In this document: positions 16,167 through 25,169 of the stretch, piece after piece | Layout: each line of letters starts with the position of its first letter | How positions within the stretch are numbered: the first letter of the stretch is position 1 | Origin: Sphingobacterium sp. xlx-96 | GTDB lineage: Bacteria > Bacteroidota > Bacteroidia > Sphingobacteriales > Sphingobacteriaceae | Direction of reading: 5' to 3' | Assembly: GCF_011007365.1 (NCBI RefSeq) | Contig: NZ_WFKM01000007.1 | Coordinates: 186,001-250,000 of the forward strand | Length of the DNA stretch: 64,000 bases | The notes under the pieces: model-generated | The model's input: only the letters and a program-made list of their open reading frames with translations | Database searches by the model: none | What the model was told of the DNA's origin: nothing | Program-made: the position numbers and the translations under genes

Positions 16167-18071
16167 TTATTTTACTTCTTCAAAATCTACATCTTGCACA
16201 TCGTCTGCACCGCCTTGGTTTGATCCAGCTTGATTCGCTTGATCACCTTGTGGCTGTCCACTTTGTTGAGATGCTGCATACATCTCTTCAGATGCCGCAT
16301 TCCATGCATTTTGAAGTTCAGCAGAAGCTGTATCGATATCTGCAAAATTACGTGCTTCGTAAGCTGCTTTTAATTTTCCTAAACCAGCTTCGATAGGGGC
16401 TTTTTTCTCTGCTGATATTTTGTCACCATATTCTTTTAGTTGTTTTTCAGTAGAGAAGACTAAAGCGTCCGCAGCGTTGATTTTGTCAGCTTCTTCTTTC
16501 AATTTTTTATCCGCTTCTGCATTAGCTTCTGCTTCTTGTTTCATCTTTTGGATTTCTTCGTCCGAAAGACCTGAAGATGCTTCTATACGAATATTTTGCT
16601 CTTTTCCTGTAGCTTTATCCTTAGCGGATACTTTGATGATACCATTTGCATCGATGTCAAATATAACTTCGATTTGAGGGATACCACGAGGAGCAGCAGG
16701 GATGTCAGCTAGTTGGAAACGTCCTAATGTACGGTTTTGCGATGCCATAGGGCGTTCACCTTGTAATACGTGGATTTCTACAGAAGGCTGGTTATCAGAT
16801 GCTGTAGAGAATACTTCAGATTTCTTCGTAGGAATAGTTGTATTCGCTTCGATCAATTTCGTCATTACCCCACCCATTGTCTCGATACCTAGAGATAGTG
16901 GTGTTACGTCCAATAATAAAACGTCTTTTACTTCACCTGTCAATACACCACCTTGAATTGCAGCACCTAAAGCTACTACTTCGTCAGGGTTTACACCTTT
17001 AGAAGGTTCTTTTCCAAAGAAGTCTTTAACAGCATCAACTATTGCAGGGATACGAGTAGAACCACCTACTAGGATTATTTCGTCAATGTCGGATGTGTTG
17101 AACCCAGCATTTTTTAATGCAGTACGACAAGGCTCTATAGTACGTTTTACTAAGTCTGCTACTAAACTTTCAAATTTAGCACGTGATAACGTACGTACTA
17201 AGTGTTTAGGGCCAGTTGCATCAGCAGTAATGTATGGTAAGTTGATTTCTGTAGAAGTAGTGCTCGAAAGCTCAATCTTAGCTTTTTCTGCTGCTTCTTT
17301 CAAACGTTGTAAAGCCATAGCATCTTTTTTCAAGTCGAAGCCATTGTTTTCCGCTTTAAACTCGTCGTTCAACCAGTTGATGATTGCATTATCAAAGTCA
17401 TCTCCACCTAAGTGAGTGTCACCATCTGTAGATTTTACTTCGAATACACCATCTCCTAGCTCAAGGACAGAAACGTCGTGTGTACCACCACCACAGTCGA
17501 ATACGATAATTTTCATATCTTTATTCGCTTTGTCTAGACCGTAAGCTAAAGCTGCAGCCGTAGGTTCGTTAATGATACGTTCTACTTTTAAGCCTGCGAT
17601 TTCACCGGCCTCTTTTGTAGCTTGACGCTGTGCATCATTAAAATAAGCAGGAACAGTAATAACTGCGCGGCTTACTTCTTGACCTAAATAATCCTCGGCT
17701 GTTTTCTTCATCTTTTGAAGAATCATAGCGGAGATTTCTTGAGGCGTGTATTTACGGTCATCTATCTCTACACGTGGCGTGTTGTTATCTCCCTTTACAA
17801 CTTTGTAAGGTACGTGAGCTAGCTCTTTAGAAGCTTCATCAAAAGAAGTTCCCATAAAGCGTTTGATAGAATAAATAGTTTTATGTGGGTTTGTGATAGC
17901 TTGACGTTTCGCAGGATCTCCTACTTTGCGTTCTCCTCCATCTACAAATGCTACAATAGAAGGCGTAGTGCGTTTACCTTCATTATTTGCAATGATTACG
18001 GGCTCATTACCTTCCATTACGGCAACACATGAGTTCGTAGTTCCTAAGTCGATTCCTATAATTTTAGACAT
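16167..18071 (-). CDS. dnaK: Molecular chaperone DnaK (Hsp70)
   Basis: Cytoplasmic ATP-driven chaperone, 634 residues, the normal length. Seen: N-terminal ATPase with [14 protein letters not shown], the phosphate-2 motif [25 protein letters not shown] (most relatives have DLGGGT; here Cys replaces Leu), [14 protein letters not shown], and [16 protein letters not shown]; the interdomain linker [19 protein letters not shown]; the substrate domain; and a Gln/Gly-rich tail ending [11 protein letters not shown]. It is a single-gene unit here: no grpE or dnaJ adjoins. No CIRCE element is seen upstream, but short palindromes are present at 18186-18210. Confidence 0.98.
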   Translation of the reverse strand: MSKIIGIDLGTTNSCVAVMEGNEPVIIANNEGKRTTPSIVAFVDGGERKVGDPAKRQAITNPHKTIYSIKRFMGTSFDEASKELAHVPYKVVKGDNNTPRVEIDDRKYTPQEISAMILQKMKKTAEDYLGQEVSRAVITVPAYFNDAQRQATKEAGEIAGLKVERIINEPTAAALAYGLDKANKDMKIIVFDCGGGTHDVSVLELGDGVFEVKSTDGDTHLGGDDFDNAIINWLNDEFKAENNGFDLKKDAMALQRLKEAAEKAKIELSSTTSTEINLPYITADATGPKHLVRTLSRAKFESLVADLVKRTIEPCRTALKNAGFNTSDIDEIILVGGSTRIPAIVDAVKDFFGKEPSKGVNPDEVVALGAAIQGGVLTGEVKDVLLLDVTPLSLGIETMGGVMTKLIEANTTIPTKKSEVFSTASDNQPSVEIHVLQGERPMASQNRTLGRFQLADIPAAPRGIPQIEVIFDIDANGIIKVSAKDKATGKEQNIRIEASSGLSDEEIQKMKQEAEANAEADKKLKEEADKINAADALVFSTEKQLKEYGDKISAEKKAPIEAGLGKLKAAYEARNFADIDTASAELQNAWNAASEEMYAASQQSGQPQGDQANQAGSNQGGADDVQDVDFEEVK

Positions 18072-18185
18072 ATCTTATGTAATTGTTTTACGAATTATTG
18101 TTTTTTCTATGTTATACAACAACCCTTATGCCAACAAAATGTTTGCCTAAAAAAAAGAAAAAACTGCATCAAATTGTCTGTAATA

Positions 18186-18210
18186 TGACACAGTACTGTG
18201 ACAAAATGTC
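18186..18210. promoter_or_regulatory. Short palindromes upstream of dnaK
   Basis: A 12-base palindrome CACAGTACTGTG (18189-18200), extended to TG-A-CACAGTACTGTG-A-CA, abuts a second inverted repeat GACA-AAA-TGTC (18200-18210). They lie 115-140 bases before the dnaK start and just beyond the stop of the neighbouring GLPGLI gene. They could be an operator; the function is inferred. Confidence 0.35.
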
Positions 18211-18214
18211 TTTT

Positions 18215-19126
18215 TTAATAGATTAATTGTTCTAAAATATTCTTTTTTGCCGAACCACTGTCACGTCCTCGTTGAAAGAATCTGCCAACAGCATTGGAGA
18301 ATTCATCTAACGTCATAGACTTAGATTTTTTATCCTTCCAGTCTGTGGGGATAAGTTCATTGTGATAAGAAACATCTGTCGCCCAGTACTGGATGTGCAT
18401 TTCAGGTATAGCGAGTCCAAGGATCATACCTGGAAGACCATGACTTAAGGCGGGACCTCCGGATACAGGAATCTGGTCGGTATAGAAGGCAACGAGGTAT
18501 AACGAGTCTGGTGTAGCACCATTCACTCTGCGACATTCAAAACCCGCAATATTTCGATATTCATCTGTGAAGCGCCAGGTTACTTCGGAAAGCGAATCTT
18601 TTAGGATATACTTGTCATCTAGTTCAATCTGTACCTCTGCAGTGTTTGACTTTAAGTTTTGATATAGGACTTTGGCGCTATTTCGCCGGGATGCGCCTGC
18701 TCCACGCATTACGACGGCTCCGCCACCACCCTGAGCGCTGATTGTCCCCATAGCACCGCCTCTGTTTCCTCTACCTCCTCCAACATTGGCACGTTGCCCC
18801 CGGCCGCTATTTTTAGCCTCTTCTTCTTCGATAGGGGCTAAAAGACTACCGTTTTCATCAAATTGCATAGTCATTTTCTCGGTTCTAGAATCAGGCATGT
18901 TGTTTATATCTCCGCCCCAAAAGTGCATCCCACCCATACGCCCAGGAGCAGCCTGTTCAAATTTTTTCATCATCTCACGTGTTTGGGCACGTGTATAAGT
19001 TACTTTATCGAAGGATATCGTTCCTCTCGTTCCAAAATAGGCATATTGTGCATGAGCTACGGTGCTAATTAGTAGTATGCTTGTCAGTATTAATAACTGA
19101 CTTATATTTGATTCGTTTTTCTTCAT
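18215..19126 (-). CDS. GLPGLI family protein
   Basis: Exported protein of the GLPGLI family (TIGR01200), 303 residues from MKKNESN; a signal peptide ends near VAHAQ. The name-giving motif appears as HGLPGMILGL near the C-terminal third, followed by IPEMHIQYWATDVSYH. Members are encoded next to TonB-type outer-membrane proteins, as here: the start is 20 bases after the stop of the large receptor gene. An Arg/Gly-rich low-complexity insert (about residues 105-150, NSGRGQRANVGGGRGNRGG) separates the two conserved parts. The molecular role of the family is not established. The longer frame start at 19156 overlaps the receptor gene and is less likely. Confidence 0.85.
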   Translation of the reverse strand: MKKNESNISQLLILTSILLISTVAHAQYAYFGTRGTISFDKVTYTRAQTREMMKKFEQAAPGRMGGMHFWGGDINNMPDSRTEKMTMQFDENGSLLAPIEEEEAKNSGRGQRANVGGGRGNRGGAMGTISAQGGGGAVVMRGAGASRRNSAKVLYQNLKSNTAEVQIELDDKYILKDSLSEVTWRFTDEYRNIAGFECRRVNGATPDSLYLVAFYTDQIPVSGGPALSHGLPGMILGLAIPEMHIQYWATDVSYHNELIPTDWKDKKSKSMTLDEFSNAVGRFFQRGRDSGSAKKNILEQLIY

Positions 19127-19145
19127 GTTCGTTGGTGTTTTACAA

Positions 19146-21845
19146 TTAACCTTCACTTTTTTTGCCCAAATTTTTATTAAAATCCCATTTTAAGCCCAAT
19201 AGTATGTAACGAGTCAACATCTGTTGGCTTGATTGACTAAAGCTAGACTCCGAAGAAGATCTATTGACGTTGTTGAAAGTGTTGAAAATATCGTATCCTT
19301 TGATACTTGCAACCAGACTTTCATTTTTTAGTAATTTTTTACTGATTTCGGCATTGACATAAAACTGGTGTAGACTCTTGTTGTAAAACTTCGTTGGTCC
19401 GTCTAATGAATAGTTAATGTTGCTGCTAATATTAAACTTTTTGGGAAGGAAATACTTGAAAAAACCAGAGGCACTGGTGTTGAAGCTGGTATAATTAAAT
19501 TCCTTTTGTAGACTGTTTCGTTGGTTGTCTGCACTGATTCTCCAATTGAAGTCGTAGTCTAGACCCTTGGAATCTTGTTCATTGATGCCGATTCCAGTAA
19601 ATAAGCTGGTCATTTGTTCATTGTTCAGTTCATATTGTTGGTTCTTTATGTCGTCGCCATATTTTATAAAGCTGAAACCATTGTTGTAGTTCAGTCCACC
19701 AAAGATGTTAAGCTGTGCTTTCCTATCAAATATAGGCTTATTGAAATTACTGTTCATTCCTGCGCGCCAGCTCGATTTTCCGATCACATTAATATAAGAG
19801 CTAGTCGTTACTCCCGTAGCTGTGTCTATTATTCGTTGGTTTACAATTGGATCTGTAGTAAATGATACGTCGGCATTCATGTTCCAACTCGTTCCTTTTA
19901 ACAAGCTCATCGTATGGTAGTTTAACCTGAAGGAATTGTTATTTGATCGCTTCAAGTCCGGATTACCCTTTTGGATAAATAGTGGATTTGTTTGTGGTTG
20001 TAGCTCTTGTAACTGTCCGAATGAAGGGATATTGAAATTGTTTTGATAAGATACCCCTACGTTTTTTCTGTTTGAAACCCTGTAATTTAGGTTCATGTTA
20101 ATATCATTGTCCCAAAAGGTGCGATCCAGGTCAATATTTCTATAAACGTCTGTCAAGGACTGATCTCTAAAACTTGTACGGTTAGAAAGATTCACTGAGA
20201 TTTTTTCTGTGAAATAATTGATGTTAACCACCATTCCATGGCTGGTATTCCCTGTTTTTTGATCCTGAGAATATTCAGGGTTCAGAACAGGAGTATCGTT
20301 ATTTCTCTGATTAAAAGCTTTCAGCAAGGTGTTATTTGTGGAATTGCTGATATTGTAACCCAAGGAGTAATTTATTAAATTGGAGATACGATCTGAATAT
20401 TGAATCTGTCCCGAAATATTGTTGCCATAGCTATTGTTAATCCTATTTTGGTTGATATAAGTAGTATCATCCTTCAGGTAATATATAGCGGTTTGGTCGA
20501 CGATGCTTTCCGAATAGTTTTTGTTATAGCTGTTGTTAAAATGTAAGTTTATTGAACTTCCTCTTTTGTTCAGACGTTTCCTATAATTGATCCGCAAATC
20601 GTTTGACCGAGTTTGTCCATTTGTATTGGTTGTGTCCCCGATCCTGCTAAATGGATTTCCGTTTTGGGTGGTGTAGTTTTGGGATTCACTACTGCTGTAG
20701 TTGTTAGCGAAGTTAGCGCCTAGATTAATTTCCATATTAGACGTAGAGTCAATTTTATATCGAATCTCAGATCGTACTCCATGAGCATCGGAAGAATTTG
20801 CGGTCTTAGATCTACTTTCCGATACCTGAATTACATCGCCGGACAATAGCTGTTTGTTGAAAGATTCTCTTTCATTGTTGTTGCTATTTGTGTTAAAATT
20901 ATAACTGCCATTGAAGTTGACTTTCTTTTGAAAGAACTGATTTTCATAATTAGCCCCAACTGAAGTACTGAGGGGATTACCCGTGATTTGGCTATTCATC
21001 CGAAGTCCGCCCTCACGCCCCATACCGCCGCCCATGTTGTTGGTGTTTGCGGTGATACCGATTCGTTCGGTTCGATTGAATTTGGCGGCGAACAAACTTC
21101 CTGTATAAAGATCTTTGCTGCCAGCTAGAACCTCCATGTTACCAAATATTCCTTTGCGGGCTTCTTCTTTAAGTACGGCATTCACTGTGACCTCACGCAC
21201 ACCATCGTCAATTCCTGTAAGTTCGGCCTCTTTTGATTTTTTTTCGTATACCTGTACCTTATCTACGGCATCTGCACGGATGTTTCGAATAGCAATCTTT
21301 GGATCATAGCCAAAAAACTCTTCGCCATCGATAAGTACTTTTGATACCGATTTACCATTTGCGGTTATTTTACCATCCCCAGATACCGAAAGTCCGGGTA
21401 GGCGACGCAGTAAATCTTCTAGTTTCGCATTTTTTTCAGTCTCGAAGCTTCCTGCATCATACTCTAAGGTATCTCCCTTAATTCGTATGGGCAGACGTTG
21501 TTGGATGACTACCTCTTCAATAAGATTTTCCTGTGAGCTTAAAGCTATAGGAGGTAGATTGGAGATTTGATTGTCTAATTTGATTTTTCTGGAAACCAAC
21601 TCAAATTTAGGGTAGGACACGATAAATATGTATGTGGAGTCTGCTAATGTCTTAAACAAGAATTTACCATCTTCATCTGCTCGAGTGAAGTGTCTCATAA
21701 TGGAATCTTGGTCGAGGAGGACGATGGAAGCATTTGTTAGCGGTTTGTTGTCTGATTTATCGATAATTTTACCTGATAAGGTATGTTGACCATAAACTAT
21801 GTTTGTGGTGGTTAGGATAAATAGACTTAATAGAATTCTTTTCAT
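19146..21845 (-). CDS. TonB-dependent-receptor-like outer-membrane beta-barrel protein
   Basis: Outer-membrane protein of 899 residues. Signal peptide MKRILLSLFILTTTNIVYGQ; then a carboxypeptidase-regulatory-like beta sandwich (about 22-100, HTLSGKIIDKSDNKPLTNAS); a plug-type segment with LPGLSVSGDGKITANGKSVS and IDGEEFFGYDPKIAI (about 148-185); then a long barrel domain of the outer-membrane protein beta-barrel family 3, rich in NLN and YN repeats, ending LKWDFNKNLGKKSEG. No TonB box is obvious. The GLPGLI gene 20 bases downstream is the usual partner. The pair probably handles an unknown ligand or peptide; SusD is absent. Confidence 0.9.
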   Translation of the reverse strand: MKRILLSLFILTTTNIVYGQHTLSGKIIDKSDNKPLTNASIVLLDQDSIMRHFTRADEDGKFLFKTLADSTYIFIVSYPKFELVSRKIKLDNQISNLPPIALSSQENLIEEVVIQQRLPIRIKGDTLEYDAGSFETEKNAKLEDLLRRLPGLSVSGDGKITANGKSVSKVLIDGEEFFGYDPKIAIRNIRADAVDKVQVYEKKSKEAELTGIDDGVREVTVNAVLKEEARKGIFGNMEVLAGSKDLYTGSLFAAKFNRTERIGITANTNNMGGGMGREGGLRMNSQITGNPLSTSVGANYENQFFQKKVNFNGSYNFNTNSNNNERESFNKQLLSGDVIQVSESRSKTANSSDAHGVRSEIRYKIDSTSNMEINLGANFANNYSSSESQNYTTQNGNPFSRIGDTTNTNGQTRSNDLRINYRKRLNKRGSSINLHFNNSYNKNYSESIVDQTAIYYLKDDTTYINQNRINNSYGNNISGQIQYSDRISNLINYSLGYNISNSTNNTLLKAFNQRNNDTPVLNPEYSQDQKTGNTSHGMVVNINYFTEKISVNLSNRTSFRDQSLTDVYRNIDLDRTFWDNDINMNLNYRVSNRKNVGVSYQNNFNIPSFGQLQELQPQTNPLFIQKGNPDLKRSNNNSFRLNYHTMSLLKGTSWNMNADVSFTTDPIVNQRIIDTATGVTTSSYINVIGKSSWRAGMNSNFNKPIFDRKAQLNIFGGLNYNNGFSFIKYGDDIKNQQYELNNEQMTSLFTGIGINEQDSKGLDYDFNWRISADNQRNSLQKEFNYTSFNTSASGFFKYFLPKKFNISSNINYSLDGPTKFYNKSLHQFYVNAEISKKLLKNESLVASIKGYDIFNTFNNVNRSSSESSFSQSSQQMLTRYILLGLKWDFNKNLGKKSEG

Positions 21846-21866
21846 TTAATTGGCTTGAATACTGCT

Positions 21867-21874
21867 CAAAGATA
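21867..21874 (-). promoter_or_regulatory. Candidate -7 element of the receptor/GLPGLI operon
   Basis: Minus-strand TATCTTTG matches TAnnTTTG, 22 bases before the ATG at 21845. The -33 region is AT-rich without a clear TTTG. Confidence 0.45.
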
Positions 21875-22059
21875 GATCGAACAATTATTAAATAATGTTA
21901 AATGTAATGCAACATTTTGATGACTGTTTTGTTGGTGGATTATGCGTATTTTTGTCATTCATAAAAAATGTTTTATGAAAATATTTATGTAATACGACTA
22001 CTAGGTCGAAATAATACTACTGAAAGCAAGTAAGGTAATTAATTATAAAAAATGTATTT

Positions 22060-22620
22060 ATGAAATTTGAAACGTATTTGATTTATTTTGAGCAAGTTTT
22101 AGCCAATCCGTCTGCCTATCCAACTTATACCGATCCAGAATACTTTAATTATACAAAACTTAATTGGTCTCGGACGAATCGTTGGCTAAAACGGTTTAAG
22201 GCCGAAGAAGAGACGAAGGCCTTTTTTGGGGGGGTGAGTGAGAAGCAAACTTGGGTTTTAATTACTGAGCCTTGGTGCGGGGATGCGGCACATTCCGTAC
22301 CTCAGATTTATGAATTAGTTAAAGATAATCCAAATATCGTTTTAGATATACAATTAAGAGACGCTGAGCCGTTTTTGATTGATCAATATCTTACAGACGG
22401 AGGAAAATCTATTCCAAAATTAATTATTCGCAATGAATCCGGTGTAGACATCGCGACTTGGGGACCTCGTCCTGCTGTATTGCAGGAGCTTTTTGTTAAA
22501 ATGAAAGAAGAGGAAAGGCCGTTTGAGGAAATAAAGGAGTATTTCCAAAAGTGGTATAATGAAGACAAAGGAATTGAACTCCAAAAAGAGTTGATTGAAT
22601 TGTTGACGGTTCAGGCGTAA
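22060..22620 (+). CDS. Thioredoxin-like family protein (single-Cys WCGDA)
   Basis: Cytoplasmic 186-residue protein with a thioredoxin fold. The active-site region reads ITEPWCGDAAHSVPQIYEL near residue 68: the normal WCGPC is replaced by WCGDA, leaving one Cys, so dithiol oxidoreductase activity is unlikely. The cis-Pro region is GGKSIPKLIIRN near 112. The family is common in Bacteroidota and Firmicutes and sometimes annotated as thioredoxin family or YbbN-like. It is followed 17 bases later by the YjbR gene. A TAnnTTTG match (TATTTTTG at 21947-21954) lies far upstream; no close promoter is evident. Confidence 0.82.
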   Translation: MKFETYLIYFEQVLANPSAYPTYTDPEYFNYTKLNWSRTNRWLKRFKAEEETKAFFGGVSEKQTWVLITEPWCGDAAHSVPQIYELVKDNPNIVLDIQLRDAEPFLIDQYLTDGGKSIPKLIIRNESGVDIATWGPRPAVLQELFVKMKEEERPFEEIKEYFQKWYNEDKGIELQKELIELLTVQA

Positions 22621-22637
22621 GTTCTAACGTTTCTATT

Positions 22638-23006
22638 ATGAATATCGAAGAATTACGCGAGTATTGTATAAACCAAAAATCTGTTTCAGAAGAATTACCT
22701 TTTGGCCCAGATACGTTGGTATTCAAGGTTGCGGGTAAAGTGTTTTTATTGGTAGGACTGGATCAGGTCGACCAGTTGTGTTTTAATGTAAAATGTGATC
22801 CCCAATATGCGGTCGAACTTCGTGAAAAATATGAACAAACCGTCCTGCCTGGATATCATATGAATAAGAAGCACTGGAATACGGTTTTTGCAAATAGGGA
22901 GTTGTCTGATGACACCCTATTTGAATTGATAGATCACAGTTATCAGCTCGTATTCCAGAGTTTGCCAAAAAAAATAAAAGAGGAGATTGATCCCGCTGCA
23001 ATTTAG
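22638..23006 (+). CDS. MmcQ/YjbR family DNA-binding-fold protein
   Basis: A 122-residue protein of the MmcQ/YjbR family. Seen: the N-terminal helix IEELREYCINQKSVSEELPFGPDTLVFKV, the central KVFLLVGLD strand, and HMNKKHWNTVFANRELSDDTLFELIDHSYQLV, the conserved HxxKxHWxxV block. The fold resembles CyaY-like proteins and some members bind DNA; the biological role is not settled. It lies 17 bases after the thioredoxin-like gene and is likely co-transcribed. Its size and ends match the family closely. Confidence 0.9.
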   Translation: MNIEELREYCINQKSVSEELPFGPDTLVFKVAGKVFLLVGLDQVDQLCFNVKCDPQYAVELREKYEQTVLPGYHMNKKHWNTVFANRELSDDTLFELIDHSYQLVFQSLPKKIKEEIDPAAI

Positions 23007-23056
23007 CCGGGTTTCCTATCTAGAGAATGTAAAGTTTTTACACCATAAAGACTGTG

Positions 23057-23091
23057 TTTGTACTTGCGGGTATAAAATTATTATAACTTTG
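23057..23091 (+). promoter_or_regulatory. Candidate promoter of the PCMD lipoprotein operon
   Basis: TTTG (23057-23060) and TAACTTTG (23084-23091) fit the Bacteroidota elements, but the 23-base spacer is two longer than usual. It is 54 bases before the ATG at 23146. Confidence 0.5.
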
Positions 23092-23145
23092 CGCCACTTC
23101 AACCTCTGAGGAATGGAGTGTTTAGATTTTAAAAGTATAATTTTT

Positions 23146-24333
23146 ATGCAATACCGTAATTTATTTTTGTTGTTTTCGGGGATAACTCTCTTTTTTTTAT
23201 CTTGTATAAAGGATGAGGCCTTAAATATGGAAGCTGATATAGTTTCAGTTCATACTAATGAAGATGTCTTTTTGCTAGATCCAATTATTTCAAATACTAG
23301 TGTTACATTATATCTGAAGCCTGATCATGAGAATATAAATAATCTGAAGATAGATTTTAAACTGACGCCAGGCGCCAGTATCGCATTGTCTAAGGAGGAT
23401 TTTGAAATGCCTGATGGTCAAACAGATACAAACAGGATGATTATAGATAATATGCAAACAGATGGGGTTTTTTACAAAGTGACGGCTCAAGATGGACAAC
23501 ATATCAAGAAGTATCTAGTTAAAATTGTAAATACTAATGGAGGATTTGTACCTACTGACTATGGGTTTGAAGAATTTGAGATAGAGAAAATAAATAAATA
23601 TACTGTTTTTTATAATCTTATTGATGGACATAAGTTTTATAATTGGGCCTCCGGAAACCCGAGCTTTTCATTAACATTGATGATTAGCGGTGGCGATTAC
23701 GAGCCTAATAAATACCCTACTAAGACGACCGATGAATCCTCTTCTGGGAAAAAGGGGCTCTTGCTAGAGACAATGAGTACAGGGAGTTTTGGGCTGATGT
23801 TTAAGAAGCCGATTGCAGCAGGTAATTTATTTATTGGCAGTTTTGATTCCGGTCCTGTCCTTACAGATCCTTTGTCGGCAACACAATTTGGTTTACCTTT
23901 TAGTCAGGTCCCAATTGCTTTAGAAGGAAGTTATAAATATAAAGCAGGCTCAACAGTAACAGATAAAGATATGAAGGTCCTAGATCAGAATGACGAATGT
24001 GACATTTATGCGGTATTCTATAACAGAAAGAAATTGATGGACGCTGAGAAAGATCCCTTAAAGAAAAAGTCTTACTTGACTGGACATAATGTTTTTACAG
24101 ATCCTAGTGTTGTTGCTATAGCACGTCTCGAAAACGGAAATACTACCCAAGGTGAAGAGTTTGTGAAATTTAATTTGCCATTTATATACAAACAACCGGT
24201 GTTAGACACAGAAGTGGCAGGATTGGACTATAATATTGTTATTGTTATGACTTCCAGTAAATATGGCGACAAATTTGTCGGAGCTGTAGGAAGTCTGTTA
24301 ACTGTTGACGACTTAAAAATTATAACGAAATAA
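23146..24333 (+). CDS. PCMD domain lipoprotein
   Basis: Surface-lipoprotein candidate of 395 residues from MQYRNLF; lipobox FLSC is followed by IKDEALNMEADI. The N-terminal part is an Ig-like domain (VSVHTNEDVFLLDPIISNTSVTLYL) with the usual repeat KKYLVKIV ending near residue 130. The C-terminal two thirds match the putative carbohydrate metabolism domain (PCMD): YGFEEFE, FYNWASGNPSFSL, GKKGLLLETMSTGSFG and AAGNLFIGSF. The longer frame from 23113 adds 11 residues before the signal peptide. The outer-membrane protein 4 bases downstream is a natural partner. Ligand unknown; the domain name does not prove carbohydrate binding. Confidence 0.85.
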   Translation: MQYRNLFLLFSGITLFFLSCIKDEALNMEADIVSVHTNEDVFLLDPIISNTSVTLYLKPDHENINNLKIDFKLTPGASIALSKEDFEMPDGQTDTNRMIIDNMQTDGVFYKVTAQDGQHIKKYLVKIVNTNGGFVPTDYGFEEFEIEKINKYTVFYNLIDGHKFYNWASGNPSFSLTLMISGGDYEPNKYPTKTTDESSSGKKGLLLETMSTGSFGLMFKKPIAAGNLFIGSFDSGPVLTDPLSATQFGLPFSQVPIALEGSYKYKAGSTVTDKDMKVLDQNDECDIYAVFYNRKKLMDAEKDPLKKKSYLTGHNVFTDPSVVAIARLENGNTTQGEEFVKFNLPFIYKQPVLDTEVAGLDYNIVIVMTSSKYGDKFVGAVGSLLTVDDLKIITK

Positions 24334-24337
24334 TAAG

Positions 24338-25099
24338 ATGCGAGTATATAAATGTGTGATAGTTGCGATAACTATGTTTTTTTTAGTCACGACGGTAAAG
24401 GGGCAAAAAGGTAATTTTGATAGCGATAAATTAGATTTGACATTTTCTGTTGGGGGTAAAATTGGAGGAGCAACTCCTTTATCTTTACCTCGAGAAATTA
24501 GAAAAATTAATAGTTATGCGCCCAATGTTCCTTTTTTTATTGGGGCTAAAGGAACTTATCAGGTGAATTCTAAATGGGGTGTTGTTTTAGGTTTGACATT
24601 TGAAGGTAAAGGAATGGATGCTGAAGCTACCGTAAAAGCATATAAAACGACCTTTAGTGCTACCAATAATTCGAACGAGGAATTGAGAGGGTATTATACA
24701 GGAGAAATTACAACCAAAGTTCACAACTTATATCTATCAATTCCAATCCAAGCAACATATCAATTGTCTGAAAAATGGAATATACAAGCAGGCCCTTATG
24801 TCGCGTTTGCCATCCGAAAGAAGTTCTATGGGGAGGCGTTTGATGGATATTTAAGACGTGAAATACCCACCGGAGATAAGATAATTATTGATAAGGCTGA
24901 TTATGACTTTTCCAAAAGTGTTCGTGCTGTCGATGTAGGGATGAGCTTAGGTGGGCAATATGCTTTTACCCCAAAATGTTTTGCTTTGGTCCAATTGGAT
25001 TATGGTATTAACACTATCATGAAAACCGGATTTGAGAGTATCAGTTTTGGTATGCACAATATTTTTATGAATGTAGGAGTCGGTTATAGATTGAAATAG
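24338..25099 (+). CDS. Outer-membrane beta-barrel (porin-family) protein
   Basis: A 253-residue outer-membrane beta-barrel protein: signal peptide MRVYKCVIVAITMFFLVTTVKGQ, then alternating amphipathic strands with aromatic girdles (LDLTFSVGGKIGG, WGVVLGLTFEGKGMD, VHNLYLSIPIQATYQLSEKWNIQAGPYVAFAI split across several strands) and a C-terminal strand NIFMNVGVGYRLK ending in a basic residue after an aromatic pattern. This is the PF13568-type small barrel common in Bacteroidota. It lies 4 bases after the PCMD lipoprotein gene, so the two are probably one unit. A strong terminator follows. Confidence 0.85.
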   Translation: MRVYKCVIVAITMFFLVTTVKGQKGNFDSDKLDLTFSVGGKIGGATPLSLPREIRKINSYAPNVPFFIGAKGTYQVNSKWGVVLGLTFEGKGMDAEATVKAYKTTFSATNNSNEELRGYYTGEITTKVHNLYLSIPIQATYQLSEKWNIQAGPYVAFAIRKKFYGEAFDGYLRREIPTGDKIIIDKADYDFSKSVRAVDVGMSLGGQYAFTPKCFALVQLDYGINTIMKTGFESISFGMHNIFMNVGVGYRLK

Positions 25100-25112
25100 G
25101 TTTTATATTAAC

Positions 25113-25157
25113 TATCAAAAGCGGTCTGTTAATTTTCTTAACAGACCGCTTTTGATA
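25113..25157. terminator. Strong bidirectional terminator
   Basis: Perfect 20-base arms (25113-25132 and 25138-25157) containing AAAAGCGGTCTGTTAA and its complement, with a 5-base loop. A-rich and T-rich flanks serve both the barrel gene (plus) and the convergent oxygenase gene (minus). Confidence 0.85.
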
Positions 25158-25169
25158 TAAAACAATAAA

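Noticed and set aside
18072..18214. A CIRCE element at dnaK
   Set aside because: No TTAGCACTC-N9-GAGTGCTAA motif is present on either strand.
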